Assembly (NCBI GenBank): GCA_947561585.1
Contig: CANNZV010001638.1
Location: 1 to 64,000 of the forward strand
Direction of reading: 5' to 3'
Origin: Caprella mutica
Taxonomy: Eukaryota; Arthropoda; Malacostraca; Amphipoda; Caprellidae
DNA: 64,000 nt
Below the pieces are notes generated by a model. The model made no database searches. It had not been told where the DNA came from and saw only the letters and a program-made list of their open reading frames with translations. Below are positions 1 through 13,234 of this stretch, in pieces. The position numbers were made by a program, and so were the translations under genes. The stretch's first letter is position 1. Every line of letters starts with the position of its first letter.

Positions 1-38
<38 letters not shown>
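1..38. repeat. (AT)n microsatellite
   Basis: Uninterrupted AT dinucleotides at the left edge; the tract may continue beyond the window. Confidence 0.95.
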
Positions 39-41
<3 letters not shown>

Positions 42-549
42 CAATCAAACTCAACAATTTTCCAATCATGACTGCATTGTGATATTTCCTATCAGAACAA
101 TAATATCTGCTTCGACAAATTGAATCTCAAGGAGTCTTTCTATCTTTATAACTCTAATAAACATATTCGTGACACAGTGTGATGAAATAGAACAGTCTGC
201 CCTCAATGATGGAATAATAATTTTACATTTAAATTAACAAATTGTAATATAGTTGATTTACTCAATATTTCTTGAAATAGGTTTTAGTCAGTGTTCTTTT
301 TTCAATCAAATTACTTATTTTCACTTTAGAACAATCGAAAGAAAAAATTTTCTAGAAAGAACTAGTCAAAATATCTAAAAACCAAAGTTAAATTAGTGAG
401 AATTCTAGTCATTTTAGCGATAAATCTTCCTATGCTAACATTGCAATATGCGTAAACGAAAGTAATTCACACAGTATAAAAACAATTGAATAATTTCGAC
501 CAAATAAAGATCATAAAAGCTGAAGCGTGTACCCTAGAAGTTCCTGTTA

Positions 550-786
550 GAGCCCGTCCGTACAGACAGCGCATTTTCTAACTCGCGTTAGAAAACGCGC
601 GTTTCGAGTTACTAGAATAGAAGCTCAATTGACGTGAACACACTTAAGCGCGCGTTTCTTTTCAAGCGCCCAGCGAATTCGCGTTTCACATTTTTGTTCA
701 AACGCGCATTTTTCGGGCTTTAACATATATTTTAATTATGTTGTATATCTAACGCGCGTAGAAAACGCTCCGTCTGTAATAGGCCC
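550..786. mobile_element. Short TIR element rich in ACGCGCG
   Basis: Imperfect inverted ends of about 30 bp: GAGCCCGTCCGTACAGAC with GCATTTTCTA on the left, and the complement with GAAAACGCTCCGTCTGTAAT on the right. The interior has repeated AACGCGCG and no coding capacity. CpG-rich against an AT-rich background. Family not recognised. Confidence 0.5.
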
Positions 787-1112
787 AATTACATTACCTA
801 TTTCAAGAAATGATAATAAATCGAATAATGGTAGGTTTCTATTATTTAAATCTATTTATATAAACAATTTCTTTATAATTTTTTTTTTTGCCCGAAATGC
901 TAGAAAGTAAATATTTACATTCTGTCAAAAATACTTCTTTCACGTCATTATATATAATAATATGTAGATAAACATTGACTTTGTTGAACTATATGTGCTG
1001 ACTACTGAATTTAAATTCATTGTTTGTAAGTTTATTCTGTGACGCATGCAACATAATTAATTGCAGGAAATTAGAAAAAAGAATCAGAGTTGCACTGCAT
1101 TGTATTAGAATA

Positions 1113-1166
1113 ATTAGATGCATTATATTAGATGCATTATATTAGATGCATTATATTAGATGCTTT
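1113..1166. repeat. 14-bp tandem repeat, about 4 copies
   Basis: Unit TTAGATGCATTATA. Confidence 0.85.
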
Positions 1167-1308
1167 ATAGTATTAGCGATATAAAAGAATTGATATAGAA
1201 AGTGTGTGAAATTAATTAAAAAATATTGTAATATTTTCCTTTATTGATATCAAATAAAAATTATTCTTGGAAAATATTAATATTATATTAAAACTGAATA
1301 AAAAATAA

Positions 1309-1436
1309 GGTGGGTCCATAGAAGATTAGGATGGGATTCTCTCAATCCTTCTATGGCCCCACCAAAACTTATCACTCAATCTCTATGGCCCCACCATAAC
1401 TTCCCTCACTCAATCTTCTATGGCCCCACCATAACT
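1309..1436. repeat. Fold-back element, GGCCCCACC family, with two extra arms
   Basis: GGTGGGTCCATAGAAG is followed by its complement CTTCTATGGCCCCACC (1309-1363), forming a hairpin. Two further right-arm copies follow in tandem to 1436. Relatives occur at 28892, 35034 and 54993. Confidence 0.6.
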
Positions 1437-2405
1437 TTTTCCCTAGAATAGTGAGTCAATAAAAGTGAAAGAACTATACAGATATAATATATAAAAAGGT
1501 AATAGTATATTAAATTATATTAATAATACATTGTTTGAATCGAAATAAAATTAAAAATATTTTTAGAATCCATTAATACCCTCCAAAATTAATGCACGTC
1601 ACTAGAGCCCGGATTTACAGTTCTTTTGACTATAAAACTATTTGGACCATAAAAATAAAGTTAAATAGCGTTAATTGATTAAACGCTATTTTATCTATAA
1701 AAGTTATTTGACTAGAAATGAAGATGTGAAACTATAGTAATTATGGTATATACGACAATAAAAACTATAACAAATCATTCTTTATATGCGAGATATATGC
1801 GCGACAAAATATTATGTTATTGATATAATTAAACACGTAAGAGATATTTAAATCAGTATACCATACAATTCACATTTTTATAGTAATGTTCCACAGCAAT
1901 CGTACTAAAATAATTATTGGTAAATTTACTTTACTGAAAAATTAAAAAAAAAATTAAACTGAAAGATGATTCTCCAAGTTGGAAATAATTTTTCAGAGAC
2001 AACAGAAAATGTTAATAAAATGCTAGTCATTTCTTGAAACAATTGTTTAATTGTTTAATTTTAAATAGTAGTTATATTACATTAAGCATTATTTGTATAC
2101 TTTTAGTATTTGGTTTGTAGTATTATATTTGAGTTTAGTTGTTGTATTTTCTTATCTGTTGATTTTGGACGACTTTTTTTCTTATATAGAACATAATTAA
2201 TGCTTAAAATAGATGGCCGTAGGGCAGTTTGTTGCATCCGCTAGTTCGTTGTACTCAGAAACAATAATTACCAAAATTTCTATAATGTGGTTCTAAAGAA
2301 AACAATAAATTCAGGGACAAACTCTGCTATGGCGACTACTTTTATGAACTATTAAAACTATCGTATAGAGCTATAGCGACTACTTTCGCTAGGACTATAT
2401 ATCCG
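1437..2405. other. AT-rich spacer, nothing recognised
   Basis: No open frame, RNA gene or clear repeat seen. Confidence 0.5.
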
Positions 2406-2409
2406 GGCC

Positions 2410-3142
2410 CTTCACTACACATCACTACCTCCACATCACTCCCCATCACCACCTCCACATCACTCCCCATCACCACCTCCACATCGCCCGCATCACTACC
2501 TCCACATCACCCCCCATCACTATCTCCACATCACTCCCCATCACTACCTCCACATCACCACCTCCACATCACCCCCCATCACTATCTCCACATCACCCCC
2601 ACTGACTTCCTCCACATCACCCACATCACCACCTCCACATCACTCCCCATCCTTACCTCCACATCACCACCTACACATCACCCCCACTGACTTCCTCCAC
2701 ATCACCCCCATCACTACCTCCACATCACCCCCCATCACTATCTCCACATCACTCCCCATCACTACCTCCACATCACCACCTCCACATCACCCCCCATCAC
2801 TATCTCCACATCACCCCCACTGACTTCCTCCACATCACCACCTCCACATCACCCCCCATCACTATCTCCACATCACCCCCACTGACTTCCTCCACATCAC
2901 CCACATCACCACCTCCACATCACTCCCCATCCTTACCTCCACATCACCACCTACACATCACTCCCCATCACAACCTCCACATCACTCCCCATCACTACCT
3001 CCACATCACCCCCATCACCACCTCCACATCACTCCCCATCACTACCTCCACATCACTCCCCATCACCACCTCCACATCACTCCCCATCACTACCTCCACA
3101 TCACTCCCCATCACCACCTCCACATCACACCCCATCACCATG
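2410..3142. repeat. C-rich minisatellite, 18-24 bp mixed units
   Basis: Variants of CATCACTACCTCCACAT with CACTCCCCAT spacers, strongly strand-asymmetric (C and A on the plus strand). Some longer blocks recur, for example the TGACTTCCTCCACATC segments. Confidence 0.9.
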
Positions 3143-3236
3143 ACATAGGAGGTGATGTAGTTCCAACTGTGGAGTTGACAGTATGTCAAAGGCAGCCACT
3201 AGAACCTCTAGGAATTGATTGGGGAGCTGATTGAAA

Positions 3237-3378
3237 ACATGTACGGGGATGAGGAAACATGTTGTGATATAGAAACATGATGATGGGGAAACATGTACAT
3301 CGAGAAAAAAATATACAAATAGAAAAACATGCATGTTGATGGGGAAACATGATGATGGGGAACATGTTGATGGAAAGT
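3237..3378. repeat. Degenerate GGGGAAACATG array
   Basis: Irregular repeats of GATGGGGAAACATG; open frames on the minus strand here are by-products. Confidence 0.7.
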
Positions 3379-3701
3379 AGGTTGCTTTGCAAGAAAATTC
3401 ATCTCTTCTAAATGTGTTGTACCAAATTTGATAGAATTCAAACAAATGAAATCAGTTTAATAAAAATAATATCACATCATTGAACATTTTTAAGATAAAA
3501 CAAATAAAGACTTATCCGCATAACAACCAATAGTTTTAGATGAAGATCACAGTGAAGGGTTAACGTAATTATAAGTGTGAGAATTGTAATCGATTACGAA
3601 AAAATAATTAATGTACGACGAACAATACATGATTCAGTCCATCGTCGGAAACTCCTGATAAAATAGGGTCAATTAGTCGGAAACTTTGATATTATACAAA
3701 A

Positions 3702-5430
3702 AAATCTATCACTGTCATCTGATATCTATCACTACATCTGATATCTATCACTCACTACTATGTGATATCTATCACTATCATCTGATATCTATCACTATCA
3801 TCTGATATCTATCACTCACTACTATGTGATATCTATCACTATCATCTGATATCTATCACTATCATCTGATATCTATCACTATCATCTGATATCTATCACT
3901 CACTACTATGTGATATCTATCACTATCATCTGATATCTATCACTCACTACTATGTGATATCTATCACTATCATCTGATATCTATCACTATCATCTGATAT
4001 CTATCACTATCATCTGATATCTATCACTATCATCTGATATCTATCACTACATCTGATATCTATCACTGTCATCTGATATCTATCACTATCATCTGATATC
4101 TATCACTGTCATCTGATATCTATCACTATCATCTGATATCTATCACTGTCATCTGATATCTATCACTATCATCTGATATCTATCACTCACTACTATGTGA
4201 TATCTATCACTATCATCTGATATCTATCACTATCATCTGATATATATCACTCACTACTATGTGATATCTATCACTATCATCTGATATCTATCACTATCAT
4301 CTGATATCTATCACTCTCATAAAATATCTATCACTATCATCTGATATCTATCACTATCATCTGATATCTATCACTATCATCTGATATCTATCACTATCAT
4401 CTGATATCTATCACTATCATTTGATATCTATCACTATCATCTGATATCTATCACTACATCTGATATCTATCACTACATCTGATATCTATCACTACATCTG
4501 ATATCTATCACTACATCTGATATCTATCACTACATCTGATATCTATCACTACATCTGATATCTATCACTACATCTGATATCTATCACTATCATCTGATAT
4601 CTATCACTATCATATGATATCTATCACTATCATCTGATATCTATCACTATCATCTGATATCTATCACTATCATCTGATATCTATCACTATCATCTGATAT
4701 CTATCACTATCATCTGATATCTATCACTATCATCTGACATCTATCACTATCATCTGATATCTACCACTATCATCTGATATCTATCACTATTATCTGATAT
4801 CTATCACTACATCTGATATCTATCACTATCATCTGATATCTATCACTATCATCTGATATCTATCACTACATCTGATATCTATCACTACATCTGATATCTA
4901 TCACTACATCTGATATCTATCACTACATCTGATATCTATCACTACATCTGATATCTATCACTACATCTGATATCTATCACTACATCTGATATCTATCACT
5001 ATCATCTGATATCTATCACTATCATCTGATATCTATCACTATCATCTGATATCTATCACTACATCTGATATCTATCACTATCATCTGATATCTATCACTA
5101 TCATCTGATATCTATCACTACATCTGATATCTATCACTACATCTGATATCTATCACTACATCTGATATCTATCACTACATCTGATATCTATCACTACATC
5201 TGATATCTATCACTACATCTGATATCTATCACTATCATCTGATATCTATCACTATCATCTGATATCTATCACTATCATCTGATATCTATCACTATCATCT
5301 GATATCTATCACTATCATCTGATATCTATCACTATCATCTGATATCTATCACTATCATCTGATATCTATCACTACATCTGATATCTATCACTACATCTGA
5401 TATCTATCACTACATCTGATATCTATCATA
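3702..5430. repeat. 19/20-bp minisatellite, about 85 copies
   Basis: Units TATCATCTGATATCTATCAC and a one-base shorter TACATC variant, with occasional longer units containing CACTACTATGTGATATC. The two lengths occur in runs, which indicates block duplication. The unit includes a near palindrome TGATATCTATCA. Confidence 0.95.
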
Positions 5431-5582
5431 GATATTACAGAAATATAATACCCTATAAAAATATTGATATAACTAGCATACCTTCGGTGTGACATCATAT
5501 ATCCATTTTTTAATATTTACACATTAAACAATTAAACCTTACACAGTTTATTGGCCATATTAATCTATTACCAACAGGTACT

Positions 5583-8084
5583 ATCAACCCCAGTAATACC
5601 TACAACAATCACCCCCAGTAATACCTACAATAATCATCCCCAGTAATACCTACAATAATCATCCACAGTAATACCTACAATAATCACCCCCAGTAATACC
5701 TACAATAATTACCCCCAGTAATACCTACAATAATCATCCCCAGTAATACCTACAATAATCATCCCTAGTAATACCTACAATAATCACCCCCCTTAATACC
5801 TACAATAATTACCCCCAGTAATACCTACAATAATCATCCCCAGTAATACCTACAATAATCACCCCCAGTAATACCTACAATAATCATCCCTAATAATACC
5901 TACAATAATCATCCCTAATAATACCTACAATAATCATCCCCAGTAATACCTACAATAATCATCCCCAGTAATACCTACAATAATCATCCCCAGTAATACC
6001 TACAATAATCATCCCCAGTAATACCTACATAATCACCCCCAGTAATACCTACAATAATCACCCCCAGTAATACCTACAATAATCACCCCCAGTAATACCT
6101 ACAATAATCACCCCCAGTAATACCTACAATAATCACCCCCCGTAATACCTACAATAATTACCCCCAGTAATACCTACAATAATCATCCCCAGTAATACCT
6201 ACAATAATCATCCCCAGTAATACCTACAATAATCATCCCCAGCAATACCTACAATAATCATCCCCAGTAATACCTACAATAATCATCCCCAGCAATACCT
6301 ACAATAATCATCCCCAGTAATACCTACAATAATCATCCCCAGTAATACCTACAATAATCACCCCCCGTAATACCTACAATAATCACCCCCAGTAATACCT
6401 ACATAATCACCCCCAGTAATACCTACAATAATCACCCCCAGCAATACCTACAATAATCATCTCCAGTAATACCTACATAATCACCCCCAGTAATACCTAC
6501 AATAATCACCCCCAGTAATACCTACAATAATCACCCCCCGTAATACCTACAATAATCACCCCTAATAATACCTACAATAATCATCCCCAGTAAGACCTAC
6601 AATAATCACCCCCAGTAATACCTACAATAATCACCACCAGTAATACCTACAATAATCACCCCCAGTAATACCTACAATAATCACCCCCAGTAATACCTAC
6701 AATAATCACCCCCCGTAATACCTACAATAATCACCCCTAATAATACCTACAATAATCATCCCCAGTAAGACCTACAATAATCACCCCCAGTAATACCTAC
6801 AATAATCACCCCCCGTAATACCTACAATAATCACCCCTAATAATACCTACAATAATCATCCCCAGTAATACCTACAATAATCATCCCCAGCAATACCTAC
6901 AATAATCATCCCCAGTAATACCTACAATAATCATCCCCAGTAATACCTACAATAATCACCCCCCGTAATACCTACAATAATCACCCCCAGTAATACCTAC
7001 ATAATCACCCCCAGTAATACCTACAATAATCACCCCCAGAAATACCTACAATAATCATCTCCAGTAATACCTACATAATCACCCCCAGTAATACCTACAA
7101 TAATCACCCCCAGTAATACCTACAATAATCACCCCCAGTAATACCTACAATAATCACCCCTAATAATACCTACAATAATCACCCCCAGTAATACCTACAA
7201 TAATCACCCCCAGTAATACCTACAATAATCACCACCAGTAATACCTACAATAATCACCCCTAATAATACCTACAATAATCACCCCCAGTAATACCTACAA
7301 TAATCACCCCCAGTAATACCTACAATAATCACCCCCAGTAATACCTACAATAATCACCCCCAGTAATACCTACAATAATCACCACCAGTAATACCTACAA
7401 TAATCACCCCCAGTAATACCTACAATAATCACCCCCCGTAATACCTACAATAATCACCCCCAGTAATACCTACAATAATCACCCCCAGTAATACCTACAA
7501 TAATCACCACCAGTAATACCTACAATAATCACCCCTAATAATACCTACAATAATCACCCCCAGTAATACCTACAATAATCACCCCCAGTAATACCTACAA
7601 TAATCACCCCCCGTAATACCTACAATAATCACCCCTAATAATACCTACAATAATCACCCCCAGTAATACCTACAATAATCACCCCCAGTAATACCTACAA
7701 TAATCATCCCTAATAATACCTACAATAATCATCCCCAGTAATACCTACAATAATCATCCCCAGTAATACCTACAATAATCATCCCTAGTAATACCTACAA
7801 TAATCACCACCAGTAATACCTACAATAATCACCCCTAATAATACCTACAATAATCATCCCCAGTAATACCTACAATAATCACCACCAGTAATACCTACAA
7901 TAATCACCCCCAGTAATACCTACAATAATCACCCCCAGTAATACCTACAATAATCACCCCCAGTAATACCTACAATAATCACCCCCAGTAATACCTACAA
8001 TAATCACCCCCAGTAATACCTACAATAATCACCCCCAGTAATACCTACAATAATCACCCCTAATAATACCTACAATAATTACTC
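5583..8084. repeat. 25-bp minisatellite, about 100 copies
   Basis: Unit AATACCTACAATAATC plus a variable C-rich part (ACCCCCAGT, ATCCCCAGT, ACCCCTAAT). Variants are arranged in recurring blocks. Largest array in the window. Confidence 0.95.
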
Positions 8085-8883
8085 CTTTTGTTCCATTGTC
8101 TCTCCATAAGAATGGCAAGACTCTCCAAAGTCTACGGGAGAATGCACTGCACAGTCTATTGTCAAGGTGCAGTTCTTAATTAACTCTTACAGGTGTGTCT
8201 AGTTACCTTACTAACTTTGCTTGTGTCTTAATCAGGTCATTTATTACTTGGGTAAGTTCCAAGCTATCGAATGGTTCCACATTAACGATCATAAAAGAAA
8301 ACAATGTATACTAATTTAGCATTTCAACATTAAAATCAGTATCCATGATACCTGCCTGTCATGCATAAGAATATAATTTCTAAAGTTAATATTTAATTAT
8401 TAATTTTTAAAGTTAATATATTCATTACGATTTTCATGGAATAGGATTATACACTCATATATGTATAGTTATATTTCTTCTTCCTAAGTTACAAGTACAT
8501 ATGTAATAATACAACCTACTTCCATCAAATCACTAGGATAACTTTTATGATACAGGCAAAATATTTCTCTTATTTATAATCTGGTACTTCAGTTAGGCAA
8601 AATTTTTTTTTAAATATAATAATGAAATATTATATTTAAATTTCAGAAATATGAGAATATTCCTAATAACGAATTTTCCGCTCAAATCTCATGTTCAATA
8701 AATGTCAAAACATGTCAAAATTACTAATGTTACGTATCATTTTACAAAGGTTAATGATGTTATCCGCTTTAAATAAATACACTACACATTTTAGTACTCA
8801 TAATTTCAACTTTTTCTATTATAGTTCTTTGATATCACCATTATAAACTGAGACAGAGTCTTCCGAGAACAAAATTCCCCAGA
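8085..8883. other. AT-rich spacer with a decayed TIR element
   Basis: 8246-8370 contains a left arm (GGGTAAGTTCCAAGCTATCG) and half of the palindromic core (GTATCCATGATACCTGCCTG) of the GGGTAAGTT element family. The rest shows nothing recognisable. Confidence 0.5.
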
Positions 8884-9800
8884 ACCAAATTAAGTACATT
8901 TACAAATTAAGTACATGTACCAATTAAGTACATGCACCAATTAAGTACATGTACCAATTAAGTACATGCACCAATTAAGTACATGTACCAATTAAGTACA
9001 TATACCAATTAAGTACATGCACCAATTAAGTACATGTACCAATTAAGTACATGTACCAATTAAGTACATGCACCAATTAAGTACATGTACCAATTAAGTA
9101 CATGTACCAATTAAGTACATGTACCAATTAAGTACATGCACCAATTAAGTACGTGCACCAATTAAGTACGTGCACCAATTAAGTGCTTGTACCAATTAAG
9201 TACATGCACCAATTAAGTACATGCACCAATTAAGTACATGTACCAATTAAGTACATGTATCAATTAAGTACATGTACCAATTAAGTACATGTACCAATTA
9301 AGTACATGCACCAATTAAGTACATGTACCAATTAAGTACATGTACCAATTAAGTACATGTACCAATTAAGTACATGTACCAATTAAGTACATGTACCAAT
9401 CAAGTACATGTACCAATTAAGTACATGCACCAATTAAGTACATACATGTACCAATTAAGTACATACATGTACCAATTAAGTACATACATGTACCAATTAA
9501 GTACATACATGTACCAATTAAGTACATACATGTACCAATTAAGTACATACATGTACCAATTAAGTACATACATGTACCAATTAAGTACATGTACCAATTA
9601 AGTACAAACATGTACCAATTAAGTACATGTACCAATTAAGTACATACATGTACCAATTAAGTACATGTACCAATTAAGTACAGGTACCAATTAAGTACAT
9701 GTATCAATTAAGTACATGCACCAATTAAGTACATGTATCAATTAAGTACATACCAATTAAGTACACATATATCAATTAAGTGCACGAACCAATGTACTGC
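8884..9800. repeat. 17/21-bp minisatellite, about 50 copies
   Basis: Unit CAATTAAGTACATGTAC (17 bp) with a 21-bp version carrying an extra ACAT at 9440-9600. Contains the palindrome TACATGTA. Short Tyr/Leu open frames across it are by-products. Confidence 0.95.
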
Positions 9801-10171
9801 ATGCACCAATCAAGTACATCAATCACTGTTTGCACTAACCAGTACATACGGAATAAACATAGCAAATATATACTAATATTTACACTGTTTAATATCTTCA
9901 ATAGATGTCAATTAATTCATTGATTGTGCTTAATTTAAGCAATAGTTAAGAGTTACTTAAAATAGAATAATTAAATAGATTTATTATGTTGAATTATAGT
10001 AATTTATGTGAACTTTAATATCTTGAACTATTTCGATTTAGATGAAAATTGAATATATTCATTTATATCATTTATAACGAATAAAATACTATTATTTTTA
10101 TTAGAGCCTATTTAATTGAATATTAATAATTAATAACATTAAGCCACCGGGTTTGCAGAAGTATTAGATAG

Positions 10172-10258
10172 CACTGTGTAATAATAACAATTTTTATATT
10201 GTTTTTTCTTATATGACCGAAGATGTAGTACTGACCGATAATTCGTAACTTAGTCCAT
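10172..10258. mobile_element. Half of a GTAAGTTACGAATTATCGG-type TIR element
   Basis: Right arm only: TTCTTATATGACCGAAGATG followed by the complement of GTTACGAATTATCGGTCAG. Confidence 0.5.
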
Positions 10259-10397
10259 TCAGTTAAAATATATACAATTGAATGGAGTACCTATATACAT
10301 ATTTCAAAATAGTTCGCAATTAATTATTAATTGGGAGCGGAATCATTAAAATACATTTTTAAATAAAAGAAAATACAAATTAAAACTCGTCTCATTA

Positions 10398-10536
10398 GGG
10401 TAGGTTCCGAGTTATCGGACAGTTGCACATTCTCGATCATATAAGAAAAATATTTATATATTGTAATATTATAACTCGTTATTTATTTTTTATATGATCG
10501 AAAATTTGGAACCGTCCAATAACTCATAACTTACCC
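10398..10536. mobile_element. TIR element, GGGTAAGTTCCGAG family, core-less
   Basis: Arms of about 50 bp (GGGTAGGTTCCGAGTTATCG and its complement ending ACTTACCC) flanked by TA on both sides (10396-10397, 10537-10538). It lacks the central palindrome seen in its relatives. TA target duplication suggests a Tc1/mariner-type transposase in trans. Confidence 0.7.
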
Positions 10537-10828
10537 TATTGCATAAAATTAATTGGTCATCAAAAGATAAAATGTTCGTCTTTGTGATGAAATAATTAAA
10601 TAATACGTGCCTCTTTATATTTAATTATTAATCATTAAAATACATCTATAAACTATTTATAGTATGATGCTAGGTTACTTTCATTATACTTTTGGGAAAT
10701 TAAATAAATGTATGGATTTACACAGAAATCATGCTTTTCGGTTTGAAAAGGAAAAATTATTCCATATATTACAGGGAAAATAATATCTTAAGAAATAAAA
10801 ATTTGATTAAATTCTGTTTATTAGAGTA

Positions 10829-11294
10829 TTTTCAGTGTACCTTCAGTGCAGTTTTCAGTGTACCTTTAGTGCAGTTTTCAGTGTACCTTTAGTGCAGTTT
10901 TCAGTGTACCTAGAGTGCAGTTTTCAGTGTACCTTTAGTGCAGTTTTCAGTGTACCTTTAGTGCAGTATTCAGTGTACCTTGAGTGCAGTTTTCAGTGTA
11001 CCTTGAGTGCAGTTTTCAGTGTACCTTGAGTGCAGTTTTCAGTGTACCTTTAGTGCAGTTTTCAGTGTACCTTTAGTGCAGTTTTCAGTGTACCTTTAGT
11101 GCAGTTTTCAGTGTACCTTGAGTGCAGTTTTCAGTGTACCTTGAGTGCAGTTTACAGTGTACCTTGAGTGCAGTTTCCAGTGTACCTTGAGTGCAGTTTT
11201 CAGAGTAACTTGAGTGCAATTTTCAGTGTACCTTGAGTGCAATTTTCAGTGTACCTTGAGTGCAGTTTTCAGTGTACCTTTAGTACATTTCCAG
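10829..11294. repeat. 23-bp minisatellite, about 20 copies
   Basis: Unit AGTGTACCTTTAGTGCAG plus TTTTC; T/G variants (CCTTTAG, CCTTGAG) occur in runs. Confidence 0.95.
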
Positions 11295-11429
11295 TTTATT
11301 CTGATATCCTTTTTAAGGTTTCTCATAGCTTTATTTTTCCTCTACTCAAGTGTATCCAATTCGCCTCAGAACAAAATACCCCGGGAATATAATAACTCTA
11401 TACCTTGTGAGTAATTCGATACAGTTGAG

Positions 11430-11865
11430 GTACCTAGATACAGTACAGCTACATAGAACTCCTCTATAATGAACTCCTGTATAGTGAATAACAGTGAATA
11501 GTAGATTCCTGTATAATGATTTAATCTCTATAGTGAATATAATTATTTAGTTCAGTCTGCTATAAATGACTGTGAGTTTGCTATGAATCTCTATAGAGTG
11601 AATTAGTTGTATTTCACTATAGAGGAGTTCTACCAGTGCAACTCCTCTATAGTGAAGTCATGTGTAGTGAATCATCCTGATTCTTAAGAGTTCCGAGAAA
11701 TGAAATATGTTGTATAATGAACTTATTTTAAAAAGAAAGAAAATATTTTGTATGGTCTGACATTAAAAGGCCAGTTTTCTATTCATATCTTAAACTCTTT
11801 ATAGTGGAGTAAACTCTCTACAGTGACTTAGGTTAAGTTCACAATATAGAAGTTCTACTGTATTC
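11430..11865. mobile_element. Degenerate CTCCTCTATAGTGAA TIR elements
   Basis: Several copies of ACTCCTCTATAGTGAA and its complement, ending AGAAGTTCTACTGTA. Apparently two nested or adjacent members of the family seen at 21410, 24062, 27538 and 57100. Confidence 0.6.
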
Positions 11866-11902
11866 CCATTCTAGTTTATTCTAGTTTCATTCCGAATCCA
11901 GT

Positions 11903-12378
11903 GTCATTCCCATTCCCTCTCATTCCCATTCTTTTTCATTCCCATTCCCTCTCATTCCCATTCCTTTTCATTCCCATTCCCTCTCATTCCCATTCCTTTT
12001 CATTCCCATTCCCTCTCATTCCCATTCCTTTTCATTCCCATTCCCTCTCATTCCCATTCCTTCTCATTCCCATTCCTTTTCATTCCCATTCCTTTTCATT
12101 CACATTCCCTCTCATTCCCATTCCTTTTCATTCCCATTCCCTCTCATTCCCATTCCCATTCCTTTTCATTCCCATTCCCTCTCATTCCCATTCCTTCTCA
12201 TTCCCATTCCTTTTCATTCCCATTCCTTTTCATTCCCATTCCCTCTCATTCCCATTCCTTTTCATTCCCATTCCCTCTCATTCCCATTCCCATTCCTTTT
12301 CATTCCCATTCCCTCTCATTCCCATTCCTTTTCATTCATATTCCCTCTCATTCCCATTCCTTTTCATTCCCATTCACT
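11903..12378. repeat. 16-bp CATTCC minisatellite
   Basis: Alternating CATTCCCATTCCCTCT and CATTCCCATTCCTTTT units with a few 6-bp insertions. A purely pyrimidine/A strand gives a long but meaningless Pro/Phe/Ser frame. Confidence 0.95.
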
Positions 12379-12626
12379 ATAAAACAATATTATTATTTCA
12401 CCCCAAATTTCAAGTGACAAATCTCAATTTATTTATTAACATTGCTCGCAATATCAATATCCTGTAGAGTGCAGGATATCTATCTATATCTCAATATCTA
12501 TTGATATCCCATTACCTATTAATATCATACAGGATAATAACATTAACCAAGATAACTGTCAGTAGAATTATCCTCGGGAAGTCACCCCTGTAATTGTATT
12601 TGTGAACTGCATAGAGTGAATATACA

Positions 12627-13180
12627 ACTGCATTGTTACAGGCAATGTTGTGGGAACATCGGTACAACATTGAACAACTGCATTGTCAAAGGCAATGTTG
12701 TGGGAATATTAGTACAACATTGCACAACTGCATTGTACAGGCAATGTTGTGGGAACATCGATACAACATTGAACAACTGCATTGTCAAAGGCAATGTTGT
12801 GGGAATATCAGTACAACATTGCACAACTGCATTGTACAGGCAATGTTGTGGGAACATCGGTACAACATTGAACAACTGCATTGTCAAAGGCAATGTTGTG
12901 GGAATATCAGTACAACATTGCACAACTGCATTGTACAGGCAATGTTGTGGGAACATCGGTACAACATTGAACAAATGCATTGTCAAAGGCAATGTTGTGG
13001 GAATATCAGTACAACATTGCACAACTGCATTGTACAGGCAATGTTGTGGGAACATCGGTACAACATTGAACAACTGCATTGTCAAAGGCAATGTTGTGGG
13101 AATATCAGTACAACATTGCACAACTGCATTGTACAGGCAATGTTGTGGGAATATCAGTACAACATCGCACAACTGCATTG
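12627..13180. repeat. 99-bp higher-order repeat built from two half units
   Basis: Two similar half units of about 49 and 50 bp alternate: one with GGGAACATCGGTACAACATT, one with GGGAATATCAGTACAACATT. Each half contains CAATGTTGT and ACAACATTG as an inverted repeat. Because 99 is a multiple of 3, open frames occur on both strands; none looks genuine. Confidence 0.92.
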
Positions 13181-13234
13181 CCCTTTATTTACTCACACTG
13201 ACAAAATTGTAACAAGGTTGGTTTATATCAGTTA

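Noticed and set aside
3702..8084. CRISPR-like array
   Set aside because: Contiguous tandem units without unique spacers, in eukaryotic DNA.
11901..12467. 188-codon Pro/Phe/Ser/His frame
   Set aside because: CATTCC satellite; pyrimidine-rich strand without stops.
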